DNA of 64,000 nt from Streptomyces sp. DSM 15324. GTDB lineage: Bacteria > Actinomycetota > Actinomycetes > Streptomycetales > Streptomycetaceae. The stretch lies in NCBI RefSeq assembly GCF_001514285.1, contig NZ_KQ949029.1:199661-263660 (forward strand). Direction: 5' to 3'. Within the stretch, counting starts at the first letter, position 1. Each line of letters begins with the position of its first letter. This document shows, in pieces, positions 40,697 to 48,588 of the stretch. The translations under genes were made by a program, and so were the position numbers. A model generated the notes under the pieces. That model was given only the letters and a program-made list of their open reading frames with translations. It made no database searches and had not been told where the DNA came from.

Positions 40697-41389
40697 ATGG
40701 CCTCAAGGCACCCGCACACCTCCCGTTCCCCCTCGCCCTCGTTCGTCCCGTCAGCCGGACTTCTCGTCTGGACCCTGGTGGCAGGTGCCGTGCTGGTGAC
40801 GGGCGCACTGCACTACGAGCAGCCGCCGCAGCCTTCGGCGAGCCAGGGCTTCGCACCGCTGCCCGGCCCCGCCGCCCACCGCAGCGTCCCCCCGGCCGCA
40901 CCCTCGATCACCGAAGCCCCCTCGCTGCCACCCGCGGAACCCCTCCGGCTCAGGATTCCCGCCCTCAACGTGAACGCCCCCCTCACCAGGCTCCACCTCG
41001 ACCCGGCGGGGGCGCTCGAGCCGCCGCCCGCCGACGATCCCCACCTCGCCGGCTGGTACAGCGAGGGCACGGCTCCGGGATCGGTCGGGACAGCCGTCAC
41101 GGCGGGGCACGTGGACGTGCGCACCGGGAAGCCGGGTGTCTTCTTCGGACTCGGCGCCCTGCCCAGGGGCAGCGTGATCGAGGTCGACCGGGCGGACCGG
41201 CGCACCGCCGTCTTCACCGTCGAGGCCATCGAGGTCTACGACAAGCAGCACTTCCCGAGCCGCATGGTGTACGGCAGCTCCGGGCGGGCCGACCTGCGGG
41301 TGATCACCTGCGGCGGCGCCTACAGCAAGCGGACGGGCTACCGGGGCAACGTCGTCGTGTACGCGACACTGACGAACAGCCGAGCGTGA
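40697..41389 (+). CDS. class F-type sortase
   Basis: A 230-aa membrane-anchored transpeptidase. One N-terminal membrane helix (AGLLVWTLVAGAVLVTGAL, about residues 21-39), a Pro/Ala-rich stalk, then the sortase beta-barrel: LRLRIPALNVNAPLTRLHL, TAVTAGHVDVRTGKPGVFF (catalytic His), LRVITCGGAYSKRTGYRGNV (catalytic Cys in ITC and Arg in YRGN). The triad is intact. Class F enzymes in Actinobacteria have poorly known substrates. ATG with a weak purine-rich region upstream. The small anchored protein before it is the natural candidate substrate or partner. Confidence 0.85.
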   Translation: MASRHPHTSRSPSPSFVPSAGLLVWTLVAGAVLVTGALHYEQPPQPSASQGFAPLPGPAAHRSVPPAAPSITEAPSLPPAEPLRLRIPALNVNAPLTRLHLDPAGALEPPPADDPHLAGWYSEGTAPGSVGTAVTAGHVDVRTGKPGVFFGLGALPRGSVIEVDRADRRTAVFTVEAIEVYDKQHFPSRMVYGSSGRADLRVITCGGAYSKRTGYRGNVVVYATLTNSRA

Positions 41390-41461
41390 CAACGGCACGG
41401 CAGAGCCGTCTTCCCGCCGGCGGCGACCGGTGCCTGCGCACCCTGCGTACCGACGCCACTC

Positions 41462-42898
41462 TCATGCCTGGGCGATCACCGGGTCGTACGGGGTCGAGCG
41501 CAGTCGGCCGGACATGAAGGAGAGGAAGTCCTTGACGAACGCGCTCCGGGTGTACGCGCCGTCGGTGCGGTGGGTGTCGCGGTGGAAGCCGGTCCGGAAC
41601 AGGGCCCGGTACTCGCCCGCGTCGATGCGCTGATCGCCGTCCTTGTCGGCGACGTCGAACAGTACTTCGGCGACCCTGATGAGCGCCGGGCCCGCCAGCG
41701 TGGGAACGGCGTCGGCGTACTCCTGGGCGCTGACCCGGCCGTCGCCGTCCGTGTCGAGTGCCTGCTGGAGTTCGCGCCACCACTCGGCGTGGGCCTGGTA
41801 GAGCCTGGTCTCCTCGGGCTCGTCCAGGTCGAGACGGGTGGCCAGTTCGCGTGCCATGGCGGCGAGGTCGGGCCAGTCGAGGTAGCCGTCACCGGTCTGG
41901 TCCAGGACCTCGCGGAAGAACTCCTCGGCACCGCGGGGGGTGGTCTGCGGCGAGGTCGGCTCGGGCACGGTGGGCAGCGGGGTGAGGAGCCGGATCAGGG
42001 CGCCGGCCCGTTGCATCCGTCGGTGCAGGGCGGCGAGGGTGCGCGCCCGCGGGTCGTCGCTGTCCGGCGTCAGGTCCAGCAGGTCGGCGACGGCGTCCGC
42101 GCGGATCCAGCCGTCGGGCAGGAAGCGGGCCAGGCCGACGGCCAGGTAGGCGCCCTGCATGACGGTCTGGGCCCCGGGCATCTCCGGCAGGCCGGCCCGC
42201 CTGCGGAAGGGCTCCGGGAGCGACGCCACGGTGATGGCGCCGACGACCGGTCCGGTGAGGGCGCGGCCGGCGGCCCACAGGGTGGGCAGGCCGCCCAGGA
42301 CGGGAGGCGCGGGCAGATGGTCGAAGAGCCTGTACAGGATGATCCGCATCGCCTCCGTGTTCTCCAGCTCCTCCGCCACGACCCGGTCGTAGTAGACCCA
42401 GAACTCGGGCACAGTGGCCGGGAGTTGGCCACCGTCGGACTGCATCAGGGCAAGATACCCCCGGAATTCGGTGTAGAGCCGCTCCATCACCTCCTGTTCC
42501 AGGGGCTGTCCGCCCAGCCGGCACATCGTGACGGTGCTCTCGAACAGGGTCGCCACCACCCAGGCGCGCACGGCCGGGTCCATCGCGTCGTACGGCCGTC
42601 CCTGCGGGTCGGTGCCGCTCAGCCGGGCGTGCAGACGGTTCAGGCGCGCGGCCTCCCGGTGCCGTGCCTCGTCGTCGTCGCCGAACATGCGCCGGAGGCT
42701 GCGGAGGGTGTTGCGCAGGCGCCGCCAGGGGTGGGCCACGAAGGTGGAGTTCTCGATCAGGGCGGCACCCACCTGGGGGTGCGCGGCCTCCAGGACGGTC
42801 GCCCGGATCATGGCCAGCGCCCATCGGGGGTCGTCGAGGAACTCCCGGAACTGTGATCCCGTGCCGAACAGGGGCGGCGTGTCTTCGTTGACGGTCAT
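41462..42898 (-). CDS. MpaB/DUF2236-type oxygenase fused to EF-hands
   Basis: A 478-aa protein. Residues about 15-300 form the oxygenase MpaB/DUF2236 fold (DDPRWALAMIRATVLEAAHP, LNRLHARLSGTDPQGRPYDA, AVRAWVVATLFESTVTMCRL), related to latex-clearing protein Lcp. Residues about 330-440 add three EF-hand-like loops: DQTGDGYLDWPD, DTDGDGRVSAQEY, DKDGDQRIDAGEY; the last two carry the full set of acidic Ca2+ ligands. No signal peptide is visible. The ATG overlaps the stop of the cis-prenyltransferase gene upstream (ATGA), so the two proteins are made together. Confidence 0.82.
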   Translation of the reverse strand: MTVNEDTPPLFGTGSQFREFLDDPRWALAMIRATVLEAAHPQVGAALIENSTFVAHPWRRLRNTLRSLRRMFGDDDEARHREAARLNRLHARLSGTDPQGRPYDAMDPAVRAWVVATLFESTVTMCRLGGQPLEQEVMERLYTEFRGYLALMQSDGGQLPATVPEFWVYYDRVVAEELENTEAMRIILYRLFDHLPAPPVLGGLPTLWAAGRALTGPVVGAITVASLPEPFRRRAGLPEMPGAQTVMQGAYLAVGLARFLPDGWIRADAVADLLDLTPDSDDPRARTLAALHRRMQRAGALIRLLTPLPTVPEPTSPQTTPRGAEEFFREVLDQTGDGYLDWPDLAAMARELATRLDLDEPEETRLYQAHAEWWRELQQALDTDGDGRVSAQEYADAVPTLAGPALIRVAEVLFDVADKDGDQRIDAGEYRALFRTGFHRDTHRTDGAYTRSAFVKDFLSFMSGRLRSTPYDPVIAQA

Positions 42899-43692
42899 GG
42901 TCGAGGGGCTCCGTTCTGCTGCGGCACGACGCCGCCGAAGCGGCGGTCGCGGTGCTGGTAGGCGCGCAGGCACGCGAGGAAGTGCGGGGCGCGGAAGTCG
43001 GGCCAGAGCACCGGCGGGAAGGTCCACTCGGCGTAGGCGACCTGCCAGAGCATGAAGTTGGAGATGCGCTGCTCACCGGAGGTCCGGATGACCAGGTCCA
43101 CTTCGGGCGTGTCGGGAAAGGGCAGATGCGCGGCGAAGCTCTCCTCGGTGACGGCCTCGGCGGGGACGCCCGCGCGGATCAGTGACCGTGCGGCCTCGAC
43201 GATGTCCCTGCGTCCGCCGTGGTCGAACGCGACCGTCAGCGTCATGCCTTCGTTGTCGCCGGTCAGCGTCATCAGGTCGGCGACGTCGCGCGCCAGCGCC
43301 GGAGGGATCCGGGAGTCGCTCGCGCCCAGGAAGCGGCAGCGGATGCCGCGTGCGTGGAGCAGCGCCGCGTGTTTGCGGACGACCCGGCGGACCAGGTGCA
43401 TCAGGTAGTCGACCTCGGTGCGGGGCCGCCCCCAGTTCTCCGTGGAGAAGGCGTACAGGCTCAGCCATTCGACGCCCGCGCCCCGGGCCGCCTCGATGAC
43501 GTCGATGACGGTCGTCTCGGCGGCACGGTGGCCCGATGTGCGCGGCAGCGACCGCTGGGCCGCCCATCGGCCGTTGCCGTCCATCACGCAGGCGACGTGC
43601 CGGGGCACCGTGCGCGGCGGGGCTCCACCGGTGGGCCGTACGACGGGATGCGGCTCCTCCGCGAGATCGTCCACGCTGTGCCCGGTCGTCAC
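42895..43692 (-). CDS. uppS: cis-prenyltransferase (isoprenyl/undecaprenyl diphosphate synthase)
   Basis: A 265-aa UppS-family enzyme with the full set of motifs: HVACVMDGNGRWAAQRSLPR (diphosphate-binding Asp and Gly-Asn-Gly-Arg), GVEWLSLYAFSTENWGRP, MTLTVAFDHGGRRDIVEA (normally YGGR; here the Tyr is His), DLVIRTSGEQRISNFMLWQV and YAEWTFPPVLWPDF. It chains isopentenyl diphosphate into cis-polyprenyl diphosphate at the membrane face. Streptomyces usually have a housekeeping copy elsewhere, and this second copy is coupled to an MpaB oxygenase. GTG start; the ATGA overlap at its end indicates co-translation. Confidence 0.9.
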   Translation of the reverse strand: MTTGHSVDDLAEEPHPVVRPTGGAPPRTVPRHVACVMDGNGRWAAQRSLPRTSGHRAAETTVIDVIEAARGAGVEWLSLYAFSTENWGRPRTEVDYLMHLVRRVVRKHAALLHARGIRCRFLGASDSRIPPALARDVADLMTLTGDNEGMTLTVAFDHGGRRDIVEAARSLIRAGVPAEAVTEESFAAHLPFPDTPEVDLVIRTSGEQRISNFMLWQVAYAEWTFPPVLWPDFRAPHFLACLRAYQHRDRRFGGVVPQQNGAPRP

Positions 43693-43868
43693 GCCCCACC
43701 CCTTCGCCCCGCCCCGCGGCGCCCCCCGCCGAGCAGCCGCGCCGTGGTGAAGCGTGCCAGGTCACCACCCCGGTGCGGGGGCCCGAGCCGCGTATTCACC
43801 CAGGGAACTGGTGCCCGAGGTCTGCTGCCGTTCGGGGCACCGGTCCGCGCGCCCCCTACAGTGACGCC

Positions 43869-44240
43869 ATGAGCGATCACCCCGAAGCACCTGTCACGCC
43901 CGTCGAGGCCTTCGAACCCCCGTACTACATGGCCGTCTTCACGACGGTGCGCACCCAGGAGCAGAGCGGCTACGCCGAGACCAACGCCCGCATGGAGGAC
44001 CTGGTGAAGGACGTCCCCGGGTTCCTCGCGATGGAGCACGCCCAGACGCCCGGCGGGCTCGGCATCACCGTCGGGTACTTCCGCGACGCCGACGCCCTCG
44101 AGAAGTGGCGGAGCAACGCCGAGCACCGCGCGGCACAGCAGCGCGGACGGGCCGAGTGGTACGAGAGCTACACCCTGCATGTGGCGAAGGTGGAGCGCAG
44201 TCACGGCTTCACCCGCGCCACGGCGCCGCGGAACCCGTGA
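43869..44240 (+). CDS. antibiotic biosynthesis monooxygenase (ABM)-type protein
   Basis: A 123-aa protein with the dimeric ferredoxin-like ABM fold: PPYYMAVFTTVRTQEQSGYA, VPGFLAMEHAQTPGGLGITV, GYFRDADALEKWRSNAEHRA and WYESYTLHVAKVERSHGF. Members include heme-degrading and quinone-forming enzymes; without cofactor evidence the reaction is open. A TACAGT box six bases before the ATG suggests a leaderless transcript. Divergent from uppS and followed by a P450. Confidence 0.8.
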   Translation: MSDHPEAPVTPVEAFEPPYYMAVFTTVRTQEQSGYAETNARMEDLVKDVPGFLAMEHAQTPGGLGITVGYFRDADALEKWRSNAEHRAAQQRGRAEWYESYTLHVAKVERSHGFTRATAPRNP

Positions 44241-44324
44241 CCCACGTCGACGAGCGCTCCCCCGCGAGTGACCCTGCGCACAGCCGTGCCGGCCCCCGCG
44301 CTGCGGCGTGTTAGCGTCCGGGCC

Positions 44325-45704
44325 GTGCATGCGACGGCTCCCGACAGCAGCGCGGCGGGCGGCGCGATCGCCGGGGCCGCCGCGCAGTGCCGCCGCGGGA
44401 CGCCCGGCCCCGGTGGACCCCCGGCGCCCGGCGACCCGCTCGGCCGGCTCGGTCTGCTCGATCTGTTCGGCGCCGGCTTCGTCCGGGACCCGTACCCCTG
44501 GCTGGACGCCCTGCGCGCCGACTCCCCCGTGCACCACGACCCGGCCACCGGGCTGTGGCTGGTCAGCCGGTACGACGACATCCGCCGGGTGCTGCTCGAT
44601 CCGGCCGGGTTCCACCCGGACAACGCCCTGCACGCGGTCACCCCGCTGCCGGTCGGGGCGCTGCGCGCACTCGCCCGGGCCGGCTTCGCGCTCCCGCCCG
44701 CGCTCGCCAACAACGGCGGTCCGAGCCATGCGGGACTACGACGCCTGGTGACCCGGTTCTTCCACGCGGAACGCGTCGCCGCGGCCGTCCCTGCCATCGA
44801 GCGCATCGCCGACGAACTGCTGGACTCCGCGCGGTCCGAGCTCGACGCCACCGGTGGCTGCGACCTGTTCGCCACCTTCGCCCAGGTGCTGCCCTGCCGG
44901 GTGCTCATGGAGCTCCTCGGCATCCAGGGGATCGACCCGGCGACGCTGATCCGCTGGAGCGACGCCTCGCTGGAACTCTTCTGGGGCCGCCCCACCCCCG
45001 AGCGGCAGAGCGAACTGGCCGAGCTCGCGGGTGAGTTCCACCGCTGGCTGACGGCCACGGTGCGCGACGGCGGCCACCCGGCGGACTCGCTCGTCGGGGC
45101 GCTGGCCCGCCACCGCCTGCCCGACGGGGGTCCGCTGGACGCCCGTACCGCCGTCGCCGCGTGCTTCTTCGTGTTCATCGCGGGCCAGTCCACGACCGGC
45201 CAGCTCATCGCCACTGTACTGCGGCGCGGGCTCAGCGAGCCGGGCCTGTGGCGGCAGCTGCCGCACGAGAGGGGGCTGGCCGAGGCGTGGACGGAGGAGG
45301 TGCTGCGCCGTGAACCGCCCGTCACCACCTGGCGCCGGGTCACCGCGCGACCGGTCGACCTGGGCGGAGTGAGCCTCCCCGCGGGAGCACAGCTTCTGCT
45401 GATGCTGCTGGGCAGCGGATCCGACCCGGAGGTCTTCGCCGACCCCGCCCGGATGTGCCCGCACCGGCCGAACATCCGTCACCATCTCGCGTTCGGGGCC
45501 GGCCGCCATCGCTGCCCGGGAGCATCCCTGGCCCGTACGGAGGCCGCGATCGCCCTGCGCGCGGCGGCCGGCCGACTGCCCGAGGCGGGGCGGAACGAGG
45601 GGCGCGGAGAGCACGGAGGGCGCGGGGAGGCGGGCGGGGACGAGCCACCGATGCTCGGCCTGCTCTCCTTCCGGGCCCCCCTGCGCGTCACCGTCCGTCG
45701 ATGA
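44325..45704 (+). CDS. cytochrome P450
   Basis: A 459-aa class I bacterial P450. It has SRYDDIRRVLLDPAGFHPDN, the I-helix oxygen-binding CFFVFIAGQSTTGQLIATVL, the K-helix WTEEVLRREPPVTTWRRVT (ExxR), and the heme loop HHLAFGAGRHRCPGASLART with the Cys ligand. The chain ends in a low-complexity Gly/Glu stretch. Start uncertain: GTG at 44325 follows TTAGCGT at leaderless spacing, and GTG at 44268 is also in frame. No ferredoxin gene is adjacent. Substrate unknown; the nearby cis-prenyltransferase makes a terpenoid possible, but that is speculation. Confidence 0.88.
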   Translation: MHATAPDSSAAGGAIAGAAAQCRRGTPGPGGPPAPGDPLGRLGLLDLFGAGFVRDPYPWLDALRADSPVHHDPATGLWLVSRYDDIRRVLLDPAGFHPDNALHAVTPLPVGALRALARAGFALPPALANNGGPSHAGLRRLVTRFFHAERVAAAVPAIERIADELLDSARSELDATGGCDLFATFAQVLPCRVLMELLGIQGIDPATLIRWSDASLELFWGRPTPERQSELAELAGEFHRWLTATVRDGGHPADSLVGALARHRLPDGGPLDARTAVAACFFVFIAGQSTTGQLIATVLRRGLSEPGLWRQLPHERGLAEAWTEEVLRREPPVTTWRRVTARPVDLGGVSLPAGAQLLLMLLGSGSDPEVFADPARMCPHRPNIRHHLAFGAGRHRCPGASLARTEAAIALRAAAGRLPEAGRNEGRGEHGGRGEAGGDEPPMLGLLSFRAPLRVTVRR

Positions 45705-45732
45705 ACCGAGGGGATGCCGGGCGGGACAGCGC

Positions 45733-46317
45733 TCAGCGCCCGCTCCCCGGCGGCCGTGCGGTGCCTCCCACCCGCCCCCGTCTCGGCTTCTGCCACTGAC
45801 CGAACCACTGCTCGGCGCCGTACTCCTCGAACCGCTCGACCTCCCTGAAGCCCAGCCGCCCCGCGAGGCGCAGCGCGCGGTCGTTGGCGGACTGGGTGCA
45901 CAGCACCACCGGCTCGCCGGGGAGGACGCCGGCGAACCAGTCGAGGACCCGTGCGCACGCCTCACCGGCGTACCCGCGTCCCCATGCCTCCGGCAGGAAC
46001 AGGTAACCGAGTTCGGCCTCCCCGCCCTGTGGACGGACGTGGCCCGGACGCTCCGCGTCGCGTCGGTCGAGCGTGACCAGGCCGGCCATCGCCCCGTCGA
46101 GTTCGACCACGAAGCAGCCAGGGCGCCGCCCGGGCACCTCGGGCATCGCCCGGTCGAGCTCCTCGCGGGGCCGGGGGCCACCGATGTAGGTGCCCACCTC
46201 CGGCGAGGCGAACAACTCGACGAAGGCCGCGCGGTCCCGGGCCTCGGACGCGCGGAGCAGGAGCCGTTCGGTCCGCAGGGGGGCAGGTGGCCAGGGGACG
46301 GCTCCGAGTCCGATCAT
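45733..46317 (-). CDS. GNAT N-acetyltransferase (RimJ/RimL type)
   Basis: A 194-aa single-domain acetyltransferase: LRTERLLLRASEARDRAAF at the N-terminus, GCFVVELDGAMAGLVTLDR, then the acetyl-CoA site ELGYLFLPEAWGRGYAGEAC and VVLCTQSANDRALRLAGRLG with FREVERFEEYG. This is the Acetyltransf_3 pattern of enzymes acting on amino groups of proteins or small molecules. ATG chosen at 46317; a GTG two codons earlier is possible. It converges with the P450. Confidence 0.85.
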   Translation of the reverse strand: MIGLGAVPWPPAPLRTERLLLRASEARDRAAFVELFASPEVGTYIGGPRPREELDRAMPEVPGRRPGCFVVELDGAMAGLVTLDRRDAERPGHVRPQGGEAELGYLFLPEAWGRGYAGEACARVLDWFAGVLPGEPVVLCTQSANDRALRLAGRLGFREVERFEEYGAEQWFGQWQKPRRGRVGGTARPPGSGR

Positions 46318-46362
46318 GGTGACCAACCTACTGATGTGGGGCGCGTGGGTGGCCGACACCCC

Positions 46363-46803
46363 TCAGCGCGCGGTGGAGGTGAGCTGTTCGCGTACCCATG
46401 CGGGATCGGGGTTGGTGTGGGGGCGGCCCGCGACGACCACGGTCGGCACGGTCTCGTTCCCGTCGTTCGCCGCCCTCACTTCCGCCGCTCCGGCCGGATC
46501 GCGCCAGATGTCGACCCAGTGCAACCGGCGCGCCTTGCGGCCCAGTCGAAGGCGCAGGCGCAGGCAGTACGGGCAGCCCGGCCGCCAGTAGACGACGGGG
46601 CGGTGGTCGACCGCGCTGCGCCGTCGCGCCTCCGCCGCCGTGAGCGACCGGGGGAAGACCAACGGCGAGTTCAGGCCTGCGAAGAGCGCGCACACCAACA
46701 GGAAGACCGCCGCGGGGACGGGACTTCCGCCGCGGAGCAGCCCGGCCGCACCGGCTGAGCCGCAGACCACCATCAGGACCGGCAGGATCCAGGCGCGCAT
46801 CAT
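46363..46803 (-). CDS. membrane-anchored glutaredoxin-like protein
   Basis: A 146-aa protein with two N-terminal membrane helices (WILPVLMVVCGSAGAAGLL and VPAAVFLLVCALFAGLNSPL) followed by a glutaredoxin domain: RPVVYWRPGCPYCLRLRL with the CPYC redox pair, WVDIWRDPAGAAEVRAANDG, and ETVPTVVVAGRPHTNPDP with the cis-Pro. In mycothiol-using Actinobacteria such proteins act as mycoredoxins. The membrane anchor would place it at the inner face of the membrane. It lies 45 bases upstream of the GNAT on the same strand. Confidence 0.85.
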   Translation of the reverse strand: MMRAWILPVLMVVCGSAGAAGLLRGGSPVPAAVFLLVCALFAGLNSPLVFPRSLTAAEARRRSAVDHRPVVYWRPGCPYCLRLRLRLGRKARRLHWVDIWRDPAGAAEVRAANDGNETVPTVVVAGRPHTNPDPAWVREQLTSTAR

Positions 46804-47170
46804 GACCACGCAGACTACCGGTGGGGCGGCCGGGCCGGTCCGGGCAGGCCGCCCGGAGCGCCGGTTCGGCGGGCGGGCGGTGGCTTCCAGGACTTCGCCG
46901 CGACGGCCAGGGACGGGAAGTGCCGGGGCTTCCGGATGTACGGCGCCGCGAGGGGGCGGGGAGTCGCGGCCGGCCGAGGGGTGTCCGGAGCGGGCCGCGG
47001 GCGACGGGTGGGCCGGACCACCGCGACCGCCGGGGCGGGTGCCGTGCCGCTTGGGGGCCATCGCCGACGCCTACCAGGGCTCGGGCGACGACTTCGGGGC
47101 CGTCCCCCGCACCGCCGAGGACGACGCGCCCAGGCCGGACGAGGAGCGGTGGCGGATCCTCGACGTCTGA
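46802..47170 (+). CDS. doubtful hypothetical ORF
   Basis: The last 40 codons (GAIADAYQGSGDDFGAVPRT, then EDDAPRPDEERWRILDV) have natural composition and strong third-position G/C, like a real C-terminus. The first 80 are Arg/Pro/Gly-rich and look like a shadow frame, and the ATG overlaps the start of the divergent glutaredoxin gene. Either a short gene begins near 47050 at a TTG, or a gene here has lost its front. Confidence 0.25.
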   Translation: MTTQTTGGAAGPVRAGRPERRFGGRAVASRTSPRRPGTGSAGASGCTAPRGGGESRPAEGCPERAAGDGWAGPPRPPGRVPCRLGAIADAYQGSGDDFGAVPRTAEDDAPRPDEERWRILDV

Positions 47171-47227
47171 CGTCGGTTGGGGGAGGGAACAGGGGTGCCC
47201 CACGGCCGGTTGAGCGGCACCGGTCGT

Positions 47228-47263
47228 GGGGCGGGAGGGGGGACGGGGACAGGGAACAGGGGG
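47228..47263 (+). other. G-run cluster (possible G-quadruplex)
   Basis: Five runs of three to six G in 36 bases, in the space between a weak plus-strand ORF and the end of the MreB-like gene. It fits the G3+N1-7 quadruplex pattern on the plus strand. It may act in transcription termination of the minus-strand gene, whose RNA would be C-rich here. Confidence 0.3.
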
Positions 47264-47285
47264 CGCCGACGGGTGGGTGTGCGGC

Positions 47286-48119
47286 TCAGTGGGGACAGGG
47301 GGCGGGCCCGGGTGGTGCGGTGCCCCGGGTCGACGGGTGGGCGTGCGCGGCCCGCAGGATCTTGGCGGCGCCGCGGAGGGCGGCGGTGTGGGGTGCGGCG
47401 ACGGCCCGCAGGGGTGCGTGCAGTCCGGCGCCGAGGCGGGCGACGAGGTCGGGGCGCAGGGCGCCACCGCCCGCCAGGAGCGGGCCCCGGCCGAGGGCGT
47501 CGGCCGTGCGGGCGGTGTGGTCCTGCCGGAGCATCGAGGTGATCATGGCGGTGACGGCCTCGCAGAGGTCCGCCCGTGCGTCGGCGCAGGTCAGGTCGGT
47601 GGTGCCCCACGCGGTGCGGCGCGCGTCGAAGACCGCGCCGTCGACGAGGAGGACCACTTCGGTGAGGTGCGCGCCGATGTCCACCACGAGCAGCGGTCGG
47701 GTGAGGTCGGCGTCCGCCCCCAGGGCGACGGCGCGGGCCGTGGGCACGGTCAGCACGGCGCGCGGCCGCAGCACCTGGACGGCCGCACGGGCCCGGTCCC
47801 GGTAGGTGGGCCCGCCCAGGACCGGCGTGGTGACCACCACCAGCGGGCGCGGTTGCCGGGGCAGGCGGTGGCCGAGGAGCCGGTCGAGCATCCGGGCCGT
47901 GCCGGGGACGTCGACGATCGCGCCGCGCCGGATCGGGTGCAGCGCCCCCGTACCCGGGAAGGTGACCGAGGGGACGTCGAGGATCGTGGGGCGGCCGGCG
48001 ATCCAGGCGCGGGTCCGGTCGCTGCCCATGTCGAGCGCGAGGCCACTGCACCGCCGGCACAGCGGCCAGGGCCGGTGCCGGCCGCGGGAGCCGGTGCGCG
48101 GGCGGCGTACGGCGGTCAT
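47286..48119 (-). CDS. actin/Hsp70-fold ATPase (MreB-like)
   Basis: A 277-aa protein with the actin-like ATPase pattern: CSGLALDMGSDRTRAWIAGR (phosphate 1), PLVVVTTPVLGGPTYRDRAR, LTVPTARAVALGADADLTRP, then LLVVDIGAHLTEVVLLVDGA (phosphate 2), and GRGPLLAGGGALRPDLVARL (adenosine loop). It is shorter than MreB (about 340 aa) and lacks part of subdomain 2, so a partial MreB/FtsA relative or a regulator of such filaments. The ATG overlaps the stop of the DksA-like gene upstream (4 bases). Confidence 0.75.
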   Translation of the reverse strand: MTAVRRPRTGSRGRHRPWPLCRRCSGLALDMGSDRTRAWIAGRPTILDVPSVTFPGTGALHPIRRGAIVDVPGTARMLDRLLGHRLPRQPRPLVVVTTPVLGGPTYRDRARAAVQVLRPRAVLTVPTARAVALGADADLTRPLLVVDIGAHLTEVVLLVDGAVFDARRTAWGTTDLTCADARADLCEAVTAMITSMLRQDHTARTADALGRGPLLAGGGALRPDLVARLGAGLHAPLRAVAAPHTAALRGAAKILRAAHAHPSTRGTAPPGPAPCPH

Positions 48120-48484
48120 CCTCCGGCCTCCCGCACCTGCTGGCAGCGCGCGCAGTAGCGGGCCTGCGGCACGATCAGCAGGCGTTCGCGGTCGACGGGC
48201 CGCCGACACAGATGGCAGGTGCCGTAACAGCCCTCCTCGATGCGCCGCAGCGCCGCTTCGACGTCGTGGAGGACCATGCGCGCGGACGCGGCGAGTTTGA
48301 CCTGTACCTCGGTCTGCGCGGCCGAGCGGTGCCCGGGCGAGGTCCCGGCGCGGGGCGCCGCCGCGATCTGCCGCAGCTGCTCCCGGCGGAACAGGCGCTG
48401 TTCGTGCAGGTTCTCCTGCAACGCGGCGAGGTCCTCGGGCGACAGGTGTGCGGCGCGGTCGCCGACGGTCTGGTGGTTCACCAC
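48116..48484 (-). CDS. DksA/TraR-type zinc-finger protein 1
   Basis: A 122-aa protein with an N-terminal coiled coil (LSPEDLAALQENLHEQRLFR onward, to about residue 75) and a C4 zinc finger: CYGTCHLCRRPVDRERLLIV and YCARCQQV, that is Cys-x2-Cys ... Cys-x2-Cys. DksA-type proteins reach into the RNA polymerase secondary channel and tune initiation with stress signals. The coiled-coil tip lacks the Asp pair of E. coli DksA as far as I can see, so function may differ. Overlaps the MreB-like gene by four bases. Confidence 0.85.
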   Translation of the reverse strand: MVNHQTVGDRAAHLSPEDLAALQENLHEQRLFRREQLRQIAAAPRAGTSPGHRSAAQTEVQVKLAASARMVLHDVEAALRRIEEGCYGTCHLCRRPVDRERLLIVPQARYCARCQQVREAGG

Positions 48485-48552
48485 TCACTTCACCCCTTTG
48501 TGTGCAGGACGGAGACGTGGAGACGTCGGGACGGGAGACGTGGGGACGGTGC

Positions 48553-48582
48553 TGGGGGTGTGGGGCCTGGGGGTGTGGGGCC
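48553..48582. repeat. two exact 15-bp tandem repeats
   Basis: TGGGGGTGTGGGGCC occurs twice head to tail in the 104-base gap between the two DksA-type genes. A related run of GGAGACGTGG-like units precedes it (48509-48546). Seen directly; role unknown. Confidence 0.6.
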
Positions 48583-48588
48583 GGCGGT

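Noticed and set aside
44268..45704. Terpenoid gene cluster around uppS, ABM and P450
   Set aside because: No terpene cyclase or ferredoxin gene is present and the genes lie on different strands, so a cluster is not supported beyond the uppS-MpaB pair.
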